The notes: a model not told the origin generated them from the sequence alone. Shown: positions 1-10,212, numbered from the stretch's first letter. The stretch: 64,000 bases of DNA from Pseudogymnoascus destructans (GCF_001641265.1 NW_020167529.1:1079001-1143000); one strand, 5' to 3'. Translations and numbers: made by a program.

Positions 1-1962
1 AATGAGGCGTAGTTGTAAAGTTGGTTTGACCTTTGCCGTTCTTCAAACTCCCTGTCGTTCTGGCAGATTCCACTTTCAAACGTATCAAATGAGAGGTATG
101 TAACGCAGATTTTCGTAATTTCAGCCTCTAGATTTGGAAACCATGTTTCCATCGTTCGCTCAAAGTACTCCTGTGTCGTATAATGAACTAATCGAATGAT
201 TTCGCTTTCCTCGTCGACAGTAACCAATCCAGCACAAACTGAGACCATATCTTCAATTTGTGGAAGGTTATCTTCGTCGAGGCTAGATTCGCCTAGTTCT
301 ATCGCAAGTGCATGCTGGAGTTCAGACATTGTCAATGGTCTTTTAGCACAAGTGATCCATGATAGAACCTGCCAAGCAAGGTCTTTTTGATCCAACAGTT
401 GTCCTTCAATTCGAATCATGGCATCCTTATATGCATCGTCAAATGCCTTAGATCCACAGGGCAGCGATTTCAATGCAGTTCGGACAGCCTTCGGTGATCT
501 TTTTCCAATTAAAGAATCAAGATGAAGGTGGGCGAGCAAGAACCTATATGCAAAATTAGTGTTTTGAAGAGACTGGAGTATGAATTACGTACATGCCATC
601 AACAGCTTCCACGATCCCAGTCTTAACTTCCTCTTGTAAATCGGGACTGCGTCTAACGAAAGATGGCAGATTTGATATGTGGCCATCCACATACCTCCGA
701 ACATCACTTTCCAATGCACGAATCTCCAACGATATAGACCCGTGAAATATTTCTGTGATTTCTGGTATGTGTCTCGAAGTCATAAACAGGTTTGATCCAC
801 TCTTTTCTTGGACATCAAAGGTCTTCGATAGAAAATCTGATCGGTGACTACCTGTAATTAAACATTCATCGAGGGCGTCAACAATGATAAAGACTTTTGT
901 ATACAAAGTAGCAACCGACTCTAGAGCCTGTGAGATCTCATCCAATGTTGGTTGCGTCCGGATATTAATATGTTTAGCGTAGAGAGATTTTACAGCGTCT
1001 GGCAGAGGGTTTAAACCTTGAGCTAATTGTTTGAGAAGACTTGCTAATAAGTCATTAACCTTCTGCTCATCTCGGCGCCGGAAGTTGCAATAGAGGTACG
1101 CAATTCCTATGTTTTTATCGTTGCGAAATTGGGCGATAAGCTTTTCTATCACAATTGACGTAAGAATTGTCTTCCCTGAACCTGGAATTCCTGGACAGAA
1201 CAACGTCTGTTTTTCTGTTGTAAGCCATGACTGAAACTCTGTCGAATCGAGAAGCCACTGTCCAGTCCCTGTTTGTCGCCGACTGATAAAATCGCTCTGT
1301 TGAGGAGCGTAATCTATAGGGGTAAGCCAATCGAGAATGGCCTGCTCCTGGTGCTTCCGTAATTGATTCTCTTGTCGCCAGTTAGACTCGTCTACGCCAC
1401 CTCTTATAGCCATAGAAATCTTTTCCTCAGCTTGGTGCCATTCCTGCTGCTCTTTCCTTGCCTCTTTGACTTCTTTATACGTAGTTGCTCCAAGTACGGC
1501 CGCGTCGATTGAGAGCATGCTGTTCAACAGTTGACATTGTCGGCATAGATTTTCAACTGAATCTCGAGTATCTTGAGCCAAAAAAGCACTTTTGAATCTC
1601 CCCCAACCTAATTGGTGACCTTCTCCCCTCTTTTTCAGCTCTTTAAGTAACGATTCCAGCTCTCCCTTGCAGATCTCCAGCAAGCGTTTTGTGTCTGTTG
1701 TTGATGGGGAACTAGGCCCCAACTGAGACAGTAGTACCGACGGTTGGTCCTGAAAGGCTGCTTCGAAGTCTGCATTAAGGAGGATATTGGCATTTGTTTC
1801 TGATAACACGGTCTTGAGAGCCCCTAATTCAGCCATAAATGCTTTAACATCATCTGGCGCATTTTTCCAGTCCATACTAAATTGGACCACAACCTGCGTG
1901 ACCTGGATAGCTAGACCAATGACGCCAACTATCCCAGCGCCAGCTCCAACTGGGTCTGCCAT
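1..1962 (-). CDS. NACHT-domain NLR (STAND) protein, 3' end beyond window
   Basis: Fungal NLR-type signal-transducing ATPase, the family behind non-self recognition and programmed cell death in filamentous fungi. The ATG is at 1962-1960. Exon 1 is 593-1962. A 49-nt intron (544-592, GTACGT..ATATAG) joins GATGGCAT to GTTCTTG, giving D-G-M-F-L-L, the usual motif after the NACHT module. Exon 2 then stays open to base 1. Residues 1-115 resemble the fungal STAND N-terminal domain (M-A-D-P-V-G-A-G start). The Walker A motif GIPGSGKT is near residue 256 and Walker B IIVDALDE near 356. Beyond the intron come WITCAKRPLT and LVHYTTQEYFE, which in NACHT-ankyrin proteins precede the repeats. The C-terminal repeats lie outside the window, so ankyrin, WD40 or TPR type cannot be read. 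Family assignment is firm; the ligand is unknown. Confidence 0.9.
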
Positions 1963-2654
1963 GTATGTAAGATCTCGAGTGGTCCGAGTCCAGCTTGTTT
2001 ACAGGGTACTCAAGTATTGAGTGGCAAGCACAATCGTGCCAATGCGATCAACAGTACCGGAATCAATCACTTGTCGTCAAGCTTTCCAGGAATAACTTTG
2101 ACAGTGTAGCGGAGAAAATGGACCGAAGGATAGATGCATGACACGAGGCTGTACATTGGGCACAGGTGCATGAAGGAGCGCCATACCTTATTTGCAAGCG
2201 AGTATTTTGGGGCTTCGATTTGTTATGCCTCTGGCCCAATTGAGACTATAGTTCGAGGTTCCTTACCCATATTTAGTACGGTCAATCACCAATTATAAGT
2301 GCGATTATATCGTGGAGTTGAAGTAACTAACTATTGCCGAGCGAGCCACGTTCCGCCCAAGATGCATCACGATCGCTTCAAGTGGAGATCATAGGAGCAG
2401 ACGACACGAAACCTGGGGCTCCTTACCCCGTACCCCGCTCATAACCCTTGCGTATCACAGGAACGCAAACCTCCGGAATATAGACTGAAGTTTCTACGTA
2501 CTGTTATCATAATAGAAGAAGTATGGAGAGTACGTGTTTATCATTATGACAGCGCGGAGGGATGCCCGGAACCTTCGCCGAAGTGCCAATAAGTAGATAA
2601 GTAGGTGCTGTTTCTTGTTATATTTCTCTATTTCTTGAACATTACATTCTCATC
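1963..2654. other. Intergenic region, divergent promoters
   Basis: No supported gene. It separates the NLR (minus strand) from a secreted-protein relic (plus strand) and must hold both 5' regions. I see no repeats or RNA genes here. Confidence 0.5.
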
Positions 2655-3230
2655 ATGCTCTTAAAAGCCTCAATCTTATTTTTAGCGCTTACGCTCATCG
2701 CCGCATTCGAGGGCGAGTCAGACACGTCTACGCTGAAGGCTAGTGGATTCGAAGGTTCTTTAGGCCCTTTCTCCGAGTGCAACCACAAATCGCCCTCTTA
2801 CTCTCACGCCGCGAGCGAGTCGCCGGTCTACGCCGGCTCCGGCAAGCTCGAGGTATATATCGACGAGAGCAACTGCGACGGCACGCGAGACGACAAGGGG
2901 GCCGAGATCTGCTATTTCGATTCTAACCGACAAGTCAACCATCATTGCCCAGCAGTTCTGCCCGGGGGGTTGCTCGAGTTGGTGCGGGACTCTCGCTATT
3001 ACTGGCAATCAGCTGGTCGTCGATCATCGTTCATCCTGCGGGAATCCTACACAGCAGGTCATCGTGAGTTCCACTGCGCGAGATACTTGGAACAGCGTCA
3101 TCATCCATTTCAGGTCTCCGCGGCGGAGAAGGGCGCGTACGAGGTGTGGTACAGCGGTAGCAATGTGTACAGTTCGAAAAACATCAACGTCGGTTTTGGT
3201 GACAGTTGTCCGATGATGCTCATGGGATAG
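2655..3230 (+). pseudogene. Secreted polysaccharide-lyase-like protein, frame-disrupted
   Basis: The ORF opens with a clear signal peptide (MLLKASILFLALTLIAAFEG). A Cys-containing segment follows (FSECNHKSP, DDKGAEICYF), then VSAAEKGAYEVWYSG and INVGFGD. The pattern EVWYSG..NINVGFG resembles the jelly-roll of fungal glucuronan-lyase-like (PL20-type) proteins; this is recalled family likeness, not a search result. Between about 2990 and 3115 the open frame looks unnatural, while the neighbouring frame reads a plausible stretch (ITGNQLVVDH, TARDTWNSVIIHF). This suggests two compensating indels. After VGFGD the frame slips again and stops early, so the usual C-terminus is missing. It could also be a mis-read multi-exon gene. 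No GT..AG intron that repairs the frame is obvious. Confidence 0.42.
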
Positions 3231-4630
3231 GGGTATAATACCACCCCCTCCTCCTCCCGGCCGCCCCAGATCACTAGCCCGGTCAACTGCTGGCGCCTAC
3301 CAGTCTCTGCCTGACTGCTTAAGCCCGTAGAGTGACTCCCTTATCTCGCAAGGATACCACCATAGTGCAGGACCATGCGACGAGGATGGCGAAGGGCGCT
3401 TAGATGGTGAGAATAAGGATACGCAACGTTCATGTCAACGAAAGCGACGCCGCATGCCCTCTGACGCATTCGATACGCTCATCCGTAAGAAACACCGTAC
3501 ACCCTCTTTCGCCGCAGCCCAATCCTAAACCTGCACTGCTCGGGGCTCTCTAGCTGCTCCGGTTCGCTATCTGATACCAAACCTATTCTTGGCGCAGACT
3601 TCCAAGAACATCCCTTGCAGGGCTTTATTAAGTGCATGAGGATTGGAACAGAGATACTTACTACCTAGAATTCAAGCTCCAGATTCGTTCAGATCATCGA
3701 TCAATCTCCACGAATCCAATTCTAGGTCTTGCTTTGTCCTAGGACAAAGGACACCCGAAGATGATACAAAGGTACGCCAGATGTATGACGATGGCTGTTA
3801 TGGGAAGATATCCATGCGGCTCTCCCCGGCAGGACTAAAGGGGCAATCCAGGTGCGCTATTCGACGAAACTCAAAAACCTACCAGTATCTGGGGAAGCGG
3901 AGGATCTGCCCCCCCAAAAAGTCCTAGCTGGGAAGAAGTTCAAGGTTCACAGGCCTGCTTTGGACAATTTGCTGATCGGCCTCAAGAAGGAGGCTTATGC
4001 TGGGGAAAAGATACACTTTGTTTTTTTTACCGCGCGGGTTCTGATTGCAGGAGTGCAGTGTGAAAAGCAGAGAATGGTTGGAAGCAGCAGAAGGAGCTTT
4101 TGTTCCTGCTTTGTGGGGAGTATGGAGTTGAAGGGTCAGCCCTCGTGGCGCAGCTATAGAACAGCGACTTCATTGTTATCCGGTGATTGGGTTGATTTGC
4201 CATTCCGACGGTCGTAAACTGCGTTTGACCCAAGTGTGTTCAACTCTATAGTATTTGCGCTCCGTTGATACGCCAACGCAGTTGTACTCTCGACGCGAAT
4301 TGAGCATCTGATTGGTAACAGGCGGCATGGCGTCTGCTGTGGCGAAAATAGTTAAATATCTTGAGGATATTTTCAAGGCCAAGTATGTCGAAAACGTTGG
4401 TGAGGCTCAATCCTGTGTCGAGGTGGACTGTATTTCAGTTATCTAGCGGGCTGTCACGTGCAGGTTCGGTCCATGTTGTGGTAGCCATACAGGGGTGGTT
4501 GGGGCCTGAGGCACGGCGAAAATCGCTCGTCGTGATTCCGGGGTGGTGGAGGGTGTCGTCGTCGTTCCCCACAGAACAAAGAGTGGGCTCCTGCACGAAA
4601 TTATCGTTTCTCAAGAAATGGCCCGCAAGC
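3231..4630. other. Gene-poor stretch with unassigned coding relic
   Basis: No intact gene. Around 4267-4443 (+) a gene-like reading (DTPTQLYSRRELSI, stop, LVTGGMASAVAKIVKYLEDI) is broken by an in-frame TGA at 4309-4311 and ends at a TAG. It looks like a remnant of a longer protein I cannot name. Two overlapping open stretches at 3643-4217 have no recognisable domain. Confidence 0.35.
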
Positions 4631-5877
4631 ATGACGGAACAGGAAACGACCGAAACGCAACACACCCCACCTGTTGTTGATGGTGAGGTGAATCATTTGG
4701 CTACCGTGCAAGAAGGCACCGCACAACTTCCAGAGCCTAATCCTACAGCCCTGTTGCAGGTTGATGTAAGCCCTATATACCTGAGATTTCCCCCATACTC
4801 CTGTTACTGAACACAACGCTGAACTGGACACAGCCGAATGACGACGCATTAGACCTCTGTGACACAGACTCCGCATTGGGAGCCAATGCTTCAACCACCA
4901 GTACATCCATCACATCGTCAATTCGAAACTACCAATACGAAAATGGCCGACGCTACCATGCTCTTCGCGAAGGCGAGTACCTTCTTCCTAATGATGAACG
5001 AGAGCAGGAACGCCTGGATCTGCACCACCATATATTCCGACTCATAATCGGTGGTCCACTTATCCGTGCGTCTATCCCACCAAATCCGCAGCGTGTCCTC
5101 GACCTAGGTACAGGAACTGGTATATGGGCCATCGACTTCGCCGACGAATATCCCAGCGCATTCGTGACTGGGAATGATCTCAGCCCCATCCAGCCCACGT
5201 GGGTGCCGGCAAACTGCAAATTTGTCGTCGACGACATCGAGAACGAGTGGATATATCAACCGGGGCAAGAGTTTGACTTTATTCATGGCAGGGGCCTCTG
5301 CGGATCGATCAGAGATTGGGACCGTCTATATCGCCAGATTTATCAGCATTTGAAACCTGGGGGGTGGCTGGAAATGCAGGAGTATGAGGCGTGGGTTAAG
5401 TCGGACGATGATCCGGAGTTGCTGAATGCACCTGCTGTACTTCAGTGGCAGCAGCTTGTGGACGAGGCCACCGTTAAATTCGGCAAGAAACTTAACATGG
5501 CTGACACTATCAAGCAACGCTTCATCAATGCTGGGTTTGAGGACGTGCGTGAGGATGTGTACCAGGTTTGTCTTTCTCTAGTCACCAATCTATGTCCTCT
5601 GGATACAAGTGCTGATGCGGAGCAGGTTCCAATTGGGCCCTGGCCGCTGGATCGAAGGCTCAAGATATTGGGGCTGTACCAACTCGAGCAGATGTGTGAT
5701 AGTGTTGAGGCTTTCACGCTAGCTCCCCTGACCCGCATCTTGAAATGGAGCCACGAAGAAACCCAAGTCCTAATGGCAAAGATTAGGAGTGATTTGCGCA
5801 ACAAAAAGAACCATTTGTATATTGCTTTTCACTTTGTATATGGGCGGAAACCTGTTAGCACATCCTTCAAGTCTTGA
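4631..5877 (+). CDS. SAM-dependent methyltransferase (LaeA/TAM-like class I)
   Basis: Class I methyltransferase of the large fungal LaeA-like group; the substrate is unknown. Exons are 4631-4765, 4834-5565 and 5626-5877 (372 aa). The first intron (GTAAGC..ACACAG) joins LLQVD to PNDDALDLCD. The second is 60 nt (GTTTGT..GAGCAG), a multiple of three with no stop, and joins DVYQ to VPIGPWPLDRR. This is how homologues usually read at that point, but retention would also give an open protein. Family landmarks are NYQYENGRRYHALREGEY, LPNDEREQERLDLHHH, SAM motif I VLDLGTGTGIWAID near residue 133, DFIHGRGL, LKPGGWLEMQE and the C-terminal HLYIAFHFVYGRKP. The start M-T-E-Q-E-T-T-E-T-Q fits the usual acidic, poorly conserved N-terminus. 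Many such proteins are accessory-genome enzymes, which matches its setting beside an NLR and a retrotransposon. Confidence 0.88.
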
Positions 5878-6891
5878 GTATAGAGTATATATGTGAATCA
5901 CGTCGGAAATTGGATGCTTGCATAGGTTTGGCAATCGATGCCTCACCATCGAAGACCTAAACAAATCCTCTCGTACCTAACAGTCGCAATACTCGCTTCC
6001 GTCAGCAGCAGCATCCCAAAGACGGAGCCGCCTCCTACAAGCCGATTACGTTCGGAACCTGATCCAGAAGTCCAAGCTTTGCAGGATGATCTACGGGTAC
6101 AAGTCCAAGAACTAACTCATCGGCGAGTTGAGAGTGATCAGAACGTTCAACTATTGCGCGACCGACTACGTAACTCAAACTACTGAATTAGAAATACTAC
6201 AGAATTATGTATCTGCACTTTCCTCCCTTTGATTTTTTAGCCCGCGTTTCTGTTTGAGATTTCTTTACATCACCACGTACTTTACTTACCTTGACTCACC
6301 TTGATGCATTGTTCTAATCAGACAACCCCGAGGGTACGGGAGGGCCTAACTGCAGATCCTTAGCGCGAACAATCCCGCACAAGAGCGCCAGAGATGATAC
6401 CTTACGGGCGACGGCCCATTTACGGTTGTGGCACTCTTTGATAGGGTGCTGGCCTAATTTTACATGGGTGATTTGTGGGCCATATGATGCTCGCCAAAGC
6501 AGTCCAGGACTACCTTAGAGGGGCCGGCCCTTTTTTCGGGACCATTGGAGAGGATTAATCGTATAAAAGGGTCTTAGACTGACCCACACTGTCTTACATA
6601 TGTAGCTAATAATGTGGCTAGGAAAGGGCTTCGTAGTACGGAGGTGTTGTTCATACGTTTTGTGAGTGGGTCGGGCTAGGGCCCCCTGCGTAGGACTTGA
6701 GTGTGAGAGCAATCAATTCTGTAGAATAATGACAATCAATTCTGTAGAATAATGAGTAGAGTAGATACCTAAACCCCTATATAAAACTATACTATAAGCC
6801 TAGTACCCTGTGTGCATACCATTCGCAGCAATTACTGCTGCCATACGTATAGGCATACTATTAAGGAGAGCATTAATCGTCGGTGTTCGCA
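5878..6891. other. Intergenic, no supported gene; short direct repeat
   Basis: An 82-codon open stretch at 5938-6186 has no recognisable domain and I do not support it as a gene. A 23-bp direct repeat (core caatcaattctgtagaata) occurs twice near 6710-6755. Confidence 0.4.
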
Positions 6892-6914
6892 CCGACCACC
6901 TTACAGGTGGTCGG
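6892..6914. repeat. Perfect short hairpin
   Basis: Arms ccgaccacct and aggtggtcgg (10 bp each) flank a 3-nt loop. It follows the smaller palindrome cggtgttcgcaccg. The sequence resembles terminal or subterminal inverted repeats of fungal DNA transposons and sits next to a transposase-like relic at 7066-7566. Confidence 0.6.
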
Positions 6915-7065
6915 CGAAAGCGAAGTGCATCCGGAAAGCGAAATTGCATTCCGCCAGCCAGATATCATTAGTATGTAGAATCTAATATAACCACTATCTA
7001 AACAACTAAGTTATACAACCAATTAAGTGATTAAATTATTAAATAAAATTGACGCTATTCTTACT

Positions 7066-7566
7066 TTAAAACAACCCTGAATCCAAATTCTCTTCTGTCC
7101 TGTCTGTAAATATGTCCTCATCCAAACCACTAAATCTTATAGATCCAGTCTCATCGTCGCCATCTACCTGTGATCCCGACCACCCTATTGTTGAAATCAA
7201 TTGAATATTGGCTTCTTCTTGAATCTCTGACTCCTGTGCAATTTTTTCGGGATCAGGAATTGGATTAAGTAAATCAGGAGGCACCTCCTGCTTTGCTTTT
7301 AACAACTGGGTAACCTGCCGCTTTCTTAAAAGCTCAGCCTTGCGGGCCTCAACACCACGAATACGAAGCTCCTTTTTGACCTTATTCAAGGCTATTCGTG
7401 CTCTGAATTTTGACTTCCGCTCTTGAGTTTCCTTCTCCTTTTTAGCCTTGTTGTAAGGACAGTTCAAACCGAGGCTGACCTTCAAGTCTGCAGAAGTATC
7501 CGAAGTATAATGTGAAGACTTCGATACTCGAAGCAGTAGGACAAGGTATAGTAGTTCAGGCTCCAA
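7066..7566 (-). pseudogene. Possible C-terminal relic of a DNA-transposon protein
   Basis: A lysine/arginine-rich, coiled-coil-like reading (KVKKELRIRGVEARKAELL, LKAKQEVPPDLLNPIPDPEK) followed by an acidic tail. It resembles C-termini of fungal pogo/Fot1-type transposases, which end in charged helices, but no catalytic residue or DNA-binding domain is present. The retrotransposon inserted about 140 bp upstream of the reading (at 7708). The N-terminal part is not recognisable on the far side of that insertion. It is listed as a relic; it could also be a small unknown gene. Confidence 0.35.
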
Positions 7567-7820
7567 ATCATATACTTTATACCACAGGGGTCAAGTGATG
7601 AGACTAACAGGTTGGCCAAGTGGTTCAACTCGAAGTAAGGGAATGCAAAGTAAGTCGAAGCAGGAGGAATTGCAAGAAGGCCAAGGAGTATATAATTTGC
7701 TAGCTAAATGTTACGACGGAACAAGAAGGCTGGCCAACTACAGGACAGGAAGGAGGGAGGTCGCATGAGACCGGCCCTGGTACCTGGAGGGGCAGCGGGG
7801 AATAGTAGTTCCGAAAGTAT

Positions 7821-7992
7821 CACGTGACGGACTCGCAGGAGGATGAGAAGAGTCCTAAGAGTCCAGGACTCCGAGGACTCAAGTGAGTTCCCAGGAGTCC
7901 ACTAGGCACGTGATGGACTCGCAGGATGATGAGAAGAGTCCTAAGAGTCCAGGACTCCGAGGACTCGAGTGAGTTCCCAAGAGTCCACTAGG
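7821..7992 (+). repeat. Two-copy 86-bp tandem repeat in LTR U3
   Basis: Copies at 7821-7906 and 7907-7992 differ at only a few bases. Each begins with the E-box-like palindrome CACGTG and carries the partly palindromic gagtcctaagagtccaggac. Duplicated U3 modules often act as enhancers in retroelements. The same pair occurs in the 3' LTR. Confidence 0.9.
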
Positions 7993-8002
7993 CACGACGC
8001 CA

Positions 8003-8010
8003 CTATATAA
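8003..8010 (+). promoter_or_regulatory. LTR TATA box (ctatataa)
   Basis: CTATATAA lies in the LTR just after the U3 repeats and is the only good TATA element there. Usual spacing would put the transcript start near 8033-8042, at taggagcttcgtgctcaac. Confidence 0.65.
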
Positions 8011-8183
8011 GTAGATAGTATTTCCTTAGATAGGAGCTTCGTGCTCAACTCAATACAGTATTTGTTATATACTAGTAACGTGTTACTTGAAGCCTTTGTG
8101 TCTGATCCCCTGCCTCCTCTGATAAGTAAACCTTTACGCAAGAGAACCTCTGTGTCTTCTATCGTTTAGAAGTCAGCGTTACA

Positions 8184-8193
8184 CTTTGAGCAC
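8184..8193 (+). promoter_or_regulatory. Primer-binding site candidate, possibly self-primed
   Basis: The sequence right after the 5' LTR is cttTGAGCACCACTTC, not the TGG expected for priming from a standard tRNA 3' end. TTGAGCAC (8186-8193) is exactly complementary to GTGCTCAA (8041-8048), at the predicted 5' end of the transcript. That is the geometry of Tf1/sushi-type self-priming. The match is only 8 bp, so this is a candidate. Confidence 0.45.
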
Positions 8194-8229
8194 CACTTCT
8201 ACGAGGTACCGGCTTACACACAAAGCAAC

Positions 8230-10167
8230 ATGTCTGTCGTCAGTTCGAAGGGGAAAACCCCCACCACGCCAACTTCGTCTCAGAGGTCTAAGCCTGAGAA
8301 TGAAGAGATGCCCGATGCACCCACCGTCAACGAACTCAAGGAAACTCTACGCGTCAAGTTGCCCGACACTTACTCCGGCAACCGAAAGGAACTTGAGGTG
8401 TTTTTGCTACAGGTCGAACTGTACCAGCACTTCAATGACGAGAAGTTTCCCACCCAGGAGAGCTATGCCCTGTGGACTGCGTCCTACCTTAGGGGGGAAG
8501 CCCTGCGATGGATCGAACCATTCCTCAAGGACTATTTCAAATATGAAAGTACCAATGGAAGCATGACAACTACGCAGACTATGTTTGGCAGCTGGAATGG
8601 ATTCTGTAAGGAAATCCGACGCATGTTCGGAGACATTGATGAGATTAAGACCGCGGAAGACCATCTGTTTGCACTTAAGCAGACTGGCAGCGCCCTCACA
8701 TACTCCACAGAATTCCAGAGATACGGCAATCAGACAGGATGGGACGCCAGCGCACTCATCAGCCACTACCGACGTGGGCTGAAGAGCCATATACGTATGG
8801 AACTTGCCCGTTTGGAACAACAACCAACGGACATGGTAGCGCTAATCGAACATACGGTCCGAATCGACAATCGACTATACGAATTCCAGAAGGAACGTCG
8901 GACCTATGACAAGCCCAAGAAAAGTTACCCCTACCGGGGAAACGAGGGCAGACGACGGGATCAACACCCGCGAGACAACCGTTGGTCGGACCCAATGGAA
9001 CTCGATGCCACGTTCAAACCTGGACGACCCCGTGACCCTAAGAAAGACAGACAATTCAAGGAACGACTCTGTTTTAACTGCGACAAGCCAGGCCACATGG
9101 CCCGAGACTGCAGACAGCCAAAGAAAGGGAACGGCGGACGCAAAGTCGGCAAACAACTCAATGCCACCTGGACAGGACAGTTGAACGCAACGTTTGTGAG
9201 CAAACAGGACTGGGGAATAAACGGCGAAAGCACCCCAGAAGACGAGAGCTCAGATGAAGGGTCGGAGGCGGAATCATTCACCGTCTCGGAACAGGAGACC
9301 TTCAATGAACTCGCACCTACGGAACCAATGAGTCCACGGTGCAAGAACGTAGTAAGACGCATGGCAAAACACGCCCACGCGAAGATTAGGGCCGAACGAG
9401 ACAAGCCCAATGGCCAGAGGAAAATCCCCATGCTTAAAGACCTCTACGGGAACCTGTTACAGGAACTTCCGTTAAAATGCAAGGTGGACGACTGCAAGGA
9501 TGACCTCTGGAGATACTACGACCAACTAACGAATACCCGCAGGCTGCTTGGCACGTCCCAAGACGTAGCTAAGTTGGAAGCCCAAGAAGCGGAAGAACTG
9601 GAGAAGGATGTCGAGCATATGGCTAAACTGAAGTATATGAAAAGCGTCGAAATTTACTACCAGGACCGCAGGAGAGCCCTGAAGAAGTACGACGAGAAAG
9701 CCAGAGATATGCTCCGACGGGAAAATGCGAGACCCACTCCACGCATCGAAAGGAGAGCCATGGAGCAACTAGACACGTTCTCCACGCCTCCGAGGGAAGA
9801 TAGTGCATGGGTGAGAGGACAGCGGGAACTATCAATGACAGACGCAACAGAGACTGATCATCCCTGGCACGCGTATGTCTACTGGGAGTATTGCAGCGAA
9901 GATGACTGCAAGCTCCACTGGAAAAAGAAACACCAGAATCAGTTGTTTCCCCGATCCTCGCCCAGGATACACTTCAGAGACGCAGAGCAAGTTCACGCCC
10001 TCAGGCGAAGCCAGTCTGAAGGAGACTTGCCTATCAAAAGCGAACAGGTATACAAGAAATACCCACATCTGCTAGACGAAGCAGAAGAGCGGGGGAAACG
10101 ATCTCCCCAAGGACCACCATTGGAAGCGAATGAATACTATCCTTCCTCGGACGAGTCAAAAAACTAG
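8230..10167 (+). CDS. gag: Retrotransposon Gag with CCHC zinc knuckle
   Basis: 645-aa structural protein that would form virus-like particles and bind element RNA. The ATG at 8230 is the first good start after the LTR. The N-terminal third matches the retrotransposon gag fold (KLPDTYSGNRKELEVFL, AASYLRGEALRWIEPF-like helices). A basic stretch follows, then one CCHC knuckle, CFNCDKPGHMARDC, at about residues 281-294. A further 350 residues are acidic and then rich in charged helices, ending with HPWHAYVYWEYCSEDDC, a motif seen in polyproteins of related fungal gypsy elements. That tail is long for a Gag. The ORF ends ..TCA AAA AAC TAG, so the stop directly follows a slippery heptamer. Confidence 0.93.
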   Translation: MSVVSSKGKTPTTPTSSQRSKPENEEMPDAPTVNELKETLRVKLPDTYSGNRKELEVFLLQVELYQHFNDEKFPTQESYALWTASYLRGEALRWIEPFLKDYFKYESTNGSMTTTQTMFGSWNGFCKEIRRMFGDIDEIKTAEDHLFALKQTGSALTYSTEFQRYGNQTGWDASALISHYRRGLKSHIRMELARLEQQPTDMVALIEHTVRIDNRLYEFQKERRTYDKPKKSYPYRGNEGRRRDQHPRDNRWSDPMELDATFKPGRPRDPKKDRQFKERLCFNCDKPGHMARDCRQPKKGNGGRKVGKQLNATWTGQLNATFVSKQDWGINGESTPEDESSDEGSEAESFTVSEQETFNELAPTEPMSPRCKNVVRRMAKHAHAKIRAERDKPNGQRKIPMLKDLYGNLLQELPLKCKVDDCKDDLWRYYDQLTNTRRLLGTSQDVAKLEAQEAEELEKDVEHMAKLKYMKSVEIYYQDRRRALKKYDEKARDMLRRENARPTPRIERRAMEQLDTFSTPPREDSAWVRGQRELSMTDATETDHPWHAYVYWEYCSEDDCKLHWKKKHQNQLFPRSSPRIHFRDAEQVHALRRSQSEGDLPIKSEQVYKKYPHLLDEAEERGKRSPQGPPLEANEYYPSSDESKN

Positions 10168-10212
10168 GAGTCCTCGACGGTAGGCCACCGGCGAGCGACA
10201 CGAAGAGGCCTA
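10158..10212 (+). promoter_or_regulatory. Predicted -1 ribosomal frameshift signal (slippery site + pseudoknot)
   Basis: The heptamer A AAA AAC (10158-10164) is in register with gag and directly precedes the gag TAG. Slipping -1 puts ribosomes into pol, which is open from 10164 onward. After an 8-nt spacer comes stem 1: 10173-10181 (ctcgacggt) with 10187-10195 (accggcgag), 8 pairs and one A.G mismatch. Its loop AGGCC (10182-10186) pairs with GGCCT (10207-10211), an H-type pseudoknot. All pieces are read directly; activity is inferred. Confidence 0.85.

Larger units (their letters stand above)
7709..8183 (+). repeat. 5' LTR of the gypsy element
   Basis: 475 bp, TG..CA bounded, identical by eye to the 3' copy at 14233-14707. 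It contains a two-copy 86-bp repeat in U3 and a TATA box. A tail of the same LTR family reappears at 41576-41624. Confidence 0.97.

Noticed and set aside
4876..5877. Methyltransferase starting at 4876
   Set aside because: That codon is TTG. A spliced first exon from the ATG at 4631 gives a normal start.
7941..8141. 66-codon minus-strand ORF in each LTR (also 14465-14665)
   Set aside because: Identical only because the LTRs are identical. It has no domain and overlaps the TATA region.
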